A stretch of 64,000 bases of DNA from Tunicatimonas pelagia (GTDB lineage: Bacteria > Bacteroidota > Bacteroidia > Cytophagales > Cyclobacteriaceae), in assembly GCF_030506325.1 (NCBI RefSeq), contig NZ_CP120683.1, positions 3,733,001 through 3,797,000 on the forward strand. The letters are read 5' to 3'. A program made the position numbers and the translations under genes. Below are positions 59,281 through 64,000 of the stretch, one piece after another; positions within the stretch are counted from its first letter, which is position 1, and each line of letters begins with the position of its first letter. The notes under the pieces were generated by a model, which saw nothing but the letters and a program-made list of their open reading frames with translations, had not been told where the DNA came from and did not search any database.

Positions 59281-60396
59281 TCATTCAATCAAATTAAGCA
59301 AACGGCTCCAGCGAATTTTGCTAAAGAAGCTCTCGTTGGGATCGATAGATAGCCAGATGAAGAAGGCTTTGCCCACAATATGATCGGCGGGTACAAAGCC
59401 CCAGAAGCGAGAATCTAGGGAGTTATGGCGGTTATCCCCCATCATAAAGTAGTAGTTCTGCTTAAACGTATAGGTCTCCACTGCCTCTCCGTCAATGTAC
59501 AGTTTTCCGTCCCGCTTCTCTACTTCGTCGTGTCCTTCGTAGTACTTAATGATGTACTCGTACTTGGTGATATTTTCATTGGTTAGCTCAATCTGCTGCC
59601 CTTCGGAGGGTACTTCCAAGGGGCCGAAAAAGTTTTCGTTCCAGAGGAAAACGCTGGGGTCAGGAAATATCTGAGGGTTTACTTGGTTTTCGGGCACATA
59701 CGTAGGACTTACTGATTTTACGAAGGGTAGTTTCTCAAACTCCTGAGCTACCTCAGGGGTAATGTGAACGTAGTAACCATCCGAAGCACGATCAAATTCT
59801 GATATTTTATATCGATCAAAAATCCGATCATTGATAGTTTCATCCGTTTTGATGTTGTAATAATACTGTACGCCAGGAGGGTCGGGCAAAATATCGTTAT
59901 TTATGTACACCTGCCGATCTTTTATTTCAATCACATCGCCCGGAACGGCCACGCAACGTTTAATGTAGTTAGTTTTCAAATCAGTAGGGTACTGATGCTC
60001 GGTGGGGTAATTAAATACCACTACATCGCCTCGTTTTACGTGGGAAAAACCCGGCAAGCGGTACTGGGGTAGCTGAATCCAATCAACGTACGAAGGAATA
60101 TCCGTGCCCCAAATTTTTTGATGCGTCAAAGGCATTTGCAGCGGAGTTTTCGGAGTGCGGGCTCCGTAGTGCATCTTGCTCACAAACAGAAAATCACCCA
60201 CTAGCAACGAGTTCTCCATTGAGGGAGTAGGAATAGTGAAAGCCTCCAGGAATAGCCATCGAATAAAAGTAGCGGCGATTACCGCAAACACAATCGCATC
60301 AACCCATTCGCGGGTTTTAGACTTAGGAGCTTTCGGGGAAGTACGGGTATCGGAAGTCTGATCTTCTGCTTTCTTCTTCTTAAGAAATGTTGCCAT
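59281..60396 (-). CDS. lepB: Signal peptidase I
   Basis: A 371-residue membrane protease that removes signal peptides in the periplasm. One membrane helix is at about 32-52 (WVDAIVFAVIAATFIRWLFL). The nucleophile Ser 59 is in TIPTPSMENSLLVGDFLFVSK and the general-base Lys 146 in TNYIKRCVAVPGDVIEIK. The downstream box is MMGDNRHNSLDSRFWGFVP. The middle region (about 165-300) is an insertion common in Bacteroidota. A basic tail at the N-terminus (MATFLKKKKA) stays in the cytoplasm. It lies downstream of dapB with a 134-base gap and is probably separately expressed. Confidence 0.95.
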   Translation of the reverse strand: MATFLKKKKAEDQTSDTRTSPKAPKSKTREWVDAIVFAVIAATFIRWLFLEAFTIPTPSMENSLLVGDFLFVSKMHYGARTPKTPLQMPLTHQKIWGTDIPSYVDWIQLPQYRLPGFSHVKRGDVVVFNYPTEHQYPTDLKTNYIKRCVAVPGDVIEIKDRQVYINNDILPDPPGVQYYYNIKTDETINDRIFDRYKISEFDRASDGYYVHITPEVAQEFEKLPFVKSVSPTYVPENQVNPQIFPDPSVFLWNENFFGPLEVPSEGQQIELTNENITKYEYIIKYYEGHDEVEKRDGKLYIDGEAVETYTFKQNYYFMMGDNRHNSLDSRFWGFVPADHIVGKAFFIWLSIDPNESFFSKIRWSRLLNLIE

Positions 60397-60530
60397 ACGT
60401 GCTTATTTCAAATATCGTTACCTGCTATGAGAGCATATTTGAATCTTATATTTTTACTTATAAAAACAAAATTCAAACATGCTGTTAACAGCAATCTTGC
60501 GAAAATAGTGTGCCTCAAAGGAAATACCTA

Positions 60531-61256
60531 TCATTTTAGAAAATCGTTCATGGTGAGCACTCCGCTTTTCTGCTGCTGCACAATCCATTCGGCCACCACT
60601 ACGGCTCCCAGGGCAAAGCCTTTCCGGCTATGGGCAGTATGCTTTATCTCAATGGTATCTTCTGCTGATTGATAGCGAACTAGGTGGGTGCCCGGTACAT
60701 CTGGTTCACGTTTAGCCTGAATGGGCAGTTGAGCTGCTGACCTATCCTGTTCTGTCTCTTGCAGCACCCAGTTGGTAAGCGGTAGGTGTTCCAGCATTCC
60801 TTCGGCAATGGTAATGGCCGTGCCACTGGGAGCATCTAGCTTTTCCGTATGATGCGTTTCTTCTACGCTGGCCTGGTACTGCGGGTAATCCCCGATAAGC
60901 TTCGCTAACTGAGCGTTCAGTCGGAAAAATAAGTTGACTCCGATGCTGAAATTAGACGCGTAGAAAAAGGTGCCACCCTGTTCGCGGCAGAAAGTTTCTA
61001 TTTCCTCCCGATGTGCTAACCAACCGGTAGTTCCTGATACAATCGGAATACCTCTTCTCAAACAGTGGCGAATGTTAGCAACCGCTGCATCGGGTTGGCT
61101 AAACTCAATAGCTACATCTACTGAATCACCGTTAAGTGTTTCCCAAACGTCAGCATTATCCTGATCGATGCGGGCTACCATGGAGTGGTTGCGCTGCAAC
61201 GCAATTTGCTCAATGGTTTTACCCATCTTTCCGTAGCCGATCAGTAAAATACGCAT
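60531..61256 (-). CDS. dapB: 4-hydroxy-tetrahydrodipicolinate reductase
   Basis: A 241-residue NAD(P)H-dependent enzyme of the lysine/diaminopimelate pathway. It has the Rossmann motif MRILLIGYGKMGKTIEQIAL, SGTTGW, the catalytic region NFSIGVNLFF, and the signature EETHHTEKLDAPSGTAITIAEG with the catalytic His and Lys. GTHLVRYQSAEDTIEIKHTAHSR is the second conserved block. The length is close to the short form seen in Bacteroidota. The start lies four bases after the stop of the DUF5683 gene, so it belongs to the parA-parB-DUF5683-dapB operon. Confidence 0.95.
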   Translation of the reverse strand: MRILLIGYGKMGKTIEQIALQRNHSMVARIDQDNADVWETLNGDSVDVAIEFSQPDAAVANIRHCLRRGIPIVSGTTGWLAHREEIETFCREQGGTFFYASNFSIGVNLFFRLNAQLAKLIGDYPQYQASVEETHHTEKLDAPSGTAITIAEGMLEHLPLTNWVLQETEQDRSAAQLPIQAKREPDVPGTHLVRYQSAEDTIEIKHTAHSRKGFALGAVVVAEWIVQQQKSGVLTMNDFLK

Positions 61257-61260
61257 GTTC

Positions 61261-61947
61261 TTAATATAAACTTATAGTAAAAGAAAGTCCGCAAGCTGGC
61301 ACTGTGGGGGTTAGATGATCGTGGTACGCTAGGGCCGATCCGGCCATTGGCTTCAAATCCATGCTTAGGTCCGGGTTAACGTCAAACTCAATGAGATGAG
61401 CATCCGCAATAGCATCCATTATATTGAGCCCGTACAGTACGGCAGTTAGAATCACCATGAACTCCCGCTCTCTCCCAAAATTATCTATAGCACTTTGAAA
61501 GTCATCGTTATTGGCATAGCGACTGCGCGGGAAAACTGAGAATGGATTCTCTCCTCCATTATTAACCGTATTTCTTGCCCTCAAAAACAACTGATACTGA
61601 TCATTGCGTAGAATAATGAAGTACCCCATCGTAATAAAACCGCCGTAGATGATTGGGATTTTCCAAGGTTTTCCGTTGTAGGCTTGCCCTAAACCGGGTA
61701 GTACGGCTGAGTACAGTGCCGCCCGACGGGGTGAGTGCTGATCGGCTATGGTTTCAATAACGATGGTGTCAGGAGCTGCAGTACCGGGTTTGTTTACTCC
61801 CACCGCTCCCCGTTGAAGCTGAAGGGTATCCTCTACTACCGTGACCGTATCGGGCGAACTTTCTTCTTTCTCCTCCTGGGCGAACGCTACCGAAATGCTC
61901 AGCAGAGTCATAATAAGCAGAATGAGTCCCACTAAGGCGTACTTCAT
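61261..61947 (-). CDS. DUF5683 domain membrane protein
   Basis: A 228-residue protein. A signal peptide or first helix (YALVGLILLIMTLLSISVAFAQ) is followed by a linker, then the conserved region SPRRAALYSAVLPGLGQAYNGKPWKIPIIYGGFITMGYFIILRNDQYQLFLRAR, characteristic of DUF5683. A second conserved block is AIDNFGREREFMVILTAVLYGLNIMDAIADAHLIEFDV. The function is unknown. It always seems to sit next to parB and dapB in Bacteroidota (family knowledge), and here overlaps parB by four bases (ATGA), suggesting translational coupling. Confidence 0.88.
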   Translation of the reverse strand: MKYALVGLILLIMTLLSISVAFAQEEKEESSPDTVTVVEDTLQLQRGAVGVNKPGTAAPDTIVIETIADQHSPRRAALYSAVLPGLGQAYNGKPWKIPIIYGGFITMGYFIILRNDQYQLFLRARNTVNNGGENPFSVFPRSRYANNDDFQSAIDNFGREREFMVILTAVLYGLNIMDAIADAHLIEFDVNPDLSMDLKPMAGSALAYHDHLTPTVPACGLSFTISLY

Positions 61948-62855
61948 GTTTGCAGCAGGTCAAGAATACGGTTCAGATCTTCGGTAGATAGGTACGGTAT
62001 TTTAATCTCACCTTTCTCCTTTCCCGTAGTTTTGATATGCACCCGGGTGCCAAAGTGGGAAGAAAGCTGATTCTGTACCGCTTGTAATTCGGAAGACATT
62101 CCGGCGGAAGTAGCCGTAGGTTTTGGCTTTTTGGGAGCAGCTAGTTCCCGCACCAATGCTTCTACCTGCCGCACCGATAAATCTTCCTGCACAATTTGGT
62201 GGAATAGATGCAGTTGTTGTTCAATGGTATCAACATTAATCAGAGCTCGGGCGTGACCCATAGTTAGCCGGGCATCGCGCAAAGCGGCCTGAATATCGGG
62301 CGGGAGCTTCAGCAGGCGTAAATAATTATTAACCGTAGAGCGGTTCTTACCCACTCGGTCACCTAGTTGCTCCTGCCGCAGGTCACATTCTGAGATCAGC
62401 CGTTGGTAACTCAGGGCTATTTCAATGGCATTGAGGTTTTCCCGCTGGATATTCTCAATCAGAGCCATTTCCAGCATCTGCTGGTCGTTAGCCTTGCGAA
62501 CGTAGGCCGGAATGAGGGTTAGACCGGCCAGCTTAGACGCCTGTACCCGTCGCTCTCCTGAAATAATCTGGTAGCGGTCAGTACCAATAAGGCGTACCGT
62601 AATGGGCTGAATAATGCCCTGCATCATAATAGAGTCAGCTAACTCTTGCAGTGCTTCTTTATCAAAATGAGTACGGGGCTGGAACGGGTTTACTTCTATA
62701 CTGTCCAGCGGTATTTCGTTGATTGAGCTAAATTCCCGAGTGGGATTATCCCGCACTTGAGGTTCTTGGGAGGAATCTTCCAGCAGTGCTCCTAAGCCGC
62801 GCCCTAAAGCATTCTTACGGCGGGTGGGTCTTCCTGATGTTTTATTGATACTCAT
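61944..62855 (-). CDS. parB: Chromosome-partitioning protein ParB
   Basis: A CTPase and DNA-binding protein that loads at parS sites and helps separate the replicated origin region. I start at the ATG at 62853-62855 (MSINKTSGRPTRRKNALGRGLGALLED), because the signature RKNALGRGLGALL normally lies near the N-terminus; an earlier ATG would add 13 residues. It shows IEVNPFQPRTHFDKEALQELADSI, ISGERRVQASKLAG (CTP-binding GERR), ENIQRENLNAIEIALSYQRLI and the helix-turn-helix LGDRVGKNRSTVNNYLRLLKLP. The C-terminal dimerisation region follows. No parS-like TGTTNCACGTGAAACA was found in the window. Confidence 0.94.
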   Translation of the reverse strand: MSINKTSGRPTRRKNALGRGLGALLEDSSQEPQVRDNPTREFSSINEIPLDSIEVNPFQPRTHFDKEALQELADSIMMQGIIQPITVRLIGTDRYQIISGERRVQASKLAGLTLIPAYVRKANDQQMLEMALIENIQRENLNAIEIALSYQRLISECDLRQEQLGDRVGKNRSTVNNYLRLLKLPPDIQAALRDARLTMGHARALINVDTIEQQLHLFHQIVQEDLSVRQVEALVRELAAPKKPKPTATSAGMSSELQAVQNQLSSHFGTRVHIKTTGKEKGEIKIPYLSTEDLNRILDLLQT

Positions 62856-62909
62856 TTGGGCGTTCAATTTTATTGTTATGCCGATAGATAACAATGCGTA
62901 TTTTACCTA

Positions 62910-63686
62910 TCAACGCGCAAGTTGGCGATTTCTTTCCAATAATTCTTTGGCTAGGTTCAGATAACTAATGGCGCCCTTGCTATCGGCATCGTGAATAATA
63001 GCCGGCAGCCCGAAACTAGGTGATTCGCTCAATTTGATGTTGCGGGGAATGAGCGTACTAAATACCATTTGCTGGAAATGAGCATTTACTTCTTCTACCA
63101 CCTGATTAGATAAACGTAGCCGTGAATCATACATTGTTAGCAGTATGCCTTCAATTTCTAATCCAGTATTTAAGCGCGACTGAATAATTTGGATGGTATT
63201 CAGCAATTTGCCTAAACCCTCTAGCGCGTAGTACTCACATTGCACCGGAATAATTACTGAGTTGGCAGCGGTTAGGGCATTAATGGTAATCAGGCCCAAC
63301 GAAGGCGAGCAATCTAGAATCACGAATTCATAATCATCCTGCACCGGAACCAAAGCTTTACGCATTTTCTTTTCCCGGTTTTCCAGGCTTACCATTTCCA
63401 CCTCAGCTCCTACTAGGTCTATGTGAGAAGGTAATAGGTACAGATATTCCAGTTCGGTAGGAACAATGGCCGAGCGAATATCAGCTTCATCCACCATACA
63501 CTCGTAAATGCTGTCTTCTACTTCTTTAGGGTTAAACCCCAACCCGGAAGTAGAGTTGGCCTGCGGATCAGCATCTACCACCAACGTTTTGTGCTCCAGT
63601 GCGGCTAAGCTAGCGGCCAGATTAATAGCACTGGTTGTTTTTCCTACTCCTCCTTTTTGATTGGCGATGGCAATAATCTTACCCAT
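62910..63686 (-). CDS. parA: Chromosome-partitioning ATPase ParA (Soj)
   Basis: A 258-residue deviant-Walker-A ATPase that moves the ParB-bound origin region. Motifs: [28 protein letters not shown] (Walker A with signature Lys at 11 and 16), [34 protein letters not shown] (Walker B), and [22 protein letters not shown]. It has no N-terminal DNA-binding helix-turn-helix, so it is the short chromosomal (Soj) type. parB follows 54 bases downstream. The ATG stands at 63684-63686. Confidence 0.96.
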   Translation of the reverse strand: MGKIIAIANQKGGVGKTTSAINLAASLAALEHKTLVVDADPQANSTSGLGFNPKEVEDSIYECMVDEADIRSAIVPTELEYLYLLPSHIDLVGAEVEMVSLENREKKMRKALVPVQDDYEFVILDCSPSLGLITINALTAANSVIIPVQCEYYALEGLGKLLNTIQIIQSRLNTGLEIEGILLTMYDSRLRLSNQVVEEVNAHFQQMVFSTLIPRNIKLSESPSFGLPAIIHDADSKGAISYLNLAKELLERNRQLAR

Positions 63687-63916
63687 GCGTTAAGCGTTAA
63701 TAGTTCAGGCCGTGTGGATACTATATTCGATGAAAAATTGTAAATTCGCACAATTGCTCAGTAAGAAACCCTAAACTCTCCTGGAGGGTTCTACGGTCAG
63801 AATAGCACTGCACAAATATAAAAAGTTTAAGCGCACATTTACATCACTGCCCGCCAAGCGGGTAAAAAAAATCTAACCTGCTGAAAATTAGAATAAACCT
63901 ACAGTAGTTAGCGTCC

Positions 63917-64000
63917 ATGCACATTCTTAAAGTAGATGAGAAGTATTCGGAGAGCGAGTTTTATGAGTTTCCTGCCCGCTTATATCAAAATGACGATCAT
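63917..64000 (+). CDS. N-terminal fragment of a putative GNAT-like protein (runs off the right edge)
   Basis: The ATG at 63917 opens a frame of 28 codons to the window end: MHILKVDEKYSESEFYEF, then PARLYQNDDH. The wording FP-A-R-L-Y-x-N-D resembles the first strand region of N-acetyltransferase-like proteins of Bacteroidota (typically FP..LY..D..W..PL). This is a tentative match from 28 residues. It is divergent from parA with about 230 bases between them, where no other gene is seen. Confidence 0.45.
   Translation, partial: MHILKVDEKYSESEFYEFPARLYQNDDH

Noticed and set aside
61944-63916. A parS site near parA-parB
   Set aside because: No sequence close to the TGTTNCACGTGAAACA consensus was found here or elsewhere in the window.
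1-64000. tRNA, rRNA or CRISPR arrays
   Set aside because: No cloverleaf with a GTTCGA-type T-loop outside genes, no rRNA-like conserved segments, and no regularly spaced direct repeats were seen.

Overview
The window comes from a Bacteroidota bacterium, most likely a marine Cytophagales. This rests on a PKD-rich protein with a type B type IX secretion (T9SS) C-terminal domain followed by a PorP/SprF protein, a type A T9SS sorting domain on a hydrolase, OMP_b-brl_3-type TonB receptors, a DUF5117/DUF4953-type metalloprotease, an ECF sigma/anti-sigma/outer-membrane operon, an extended S16-RimM pair, and a parA-parB-DUF5683-dapB-lepB order. No rRNA, tRNA, CRISPR array or plasmid replication gene was seen, so this looks like ordinary chromosome with a few accessory inserts.

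Layout. 1-3.3 kb: a secreted protein running off the left edge, a LuxR-type two-component pair, a DUF2452 protein and a small membrane protein. 3.4-12.4 kb: DNA polymerase IV, the T9SS substrate plus PorP/SprF pair, then a convergent ECF sigma operon. 12.6-22.7 kb: threonine aldolase, a DinB-fold lipoprotein, an SMP-30 protein, a TonB receptor, a metalloprotease, a UbiA-like protein with a methyltransferase, and a tyrosine phosphatase. 23-33.5 kb: regulators (two AraC types, one Crp type), a cupin protein, a serine hydrolase, an S41 peptidase, lipoproteins and a T9SS-sorted esterase-like protein. 33.7-40.4 kb: an acyl-CoA dehydrogenase and a 1512-residue multi-pass sensor-like protein whose cytoplasmic part resembles a degenerate P-loop NTPase.

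40.9-49 kb is the accessory zone. It holds an AT-rich HaeII-type restriction-modification cassette with its own controller protein and a perfect inverted-repeat operator, a photolyase-family protein lacking the usual Fe-S cysteines, a Dps-like protein, a lipoprotein, and an IS3-family insertion sequence. 49-51.4 kb is a RimK cassette (retropepsin-like protease, glutamate ligase, aspartoacylase-like). It is followed by an 800-base scar with a duplicated gene end and a serine-recombinase remnant. 52-64 kb is housekeeping: rimM, rpsP with a very long acidic tail, an orphan TRAP binding protein, ung, lepB, dapB, parB and parA.

The most unusual observation is in the IS3 element. Its transposase reading frame is interrupted by eight separate G+C-rich blocks of 13-15 bases. 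Removing exactly these blocks by eye restores one continuous frame with the expected IS3 motifs. Two further 14-base blocks, near-identical to each other, sit in intergenic DNA at 40.7 and 51.9 kb. This looks like serial micro-insertion of short G+C-rich dyad sequences, by a mechanism I cannot name.
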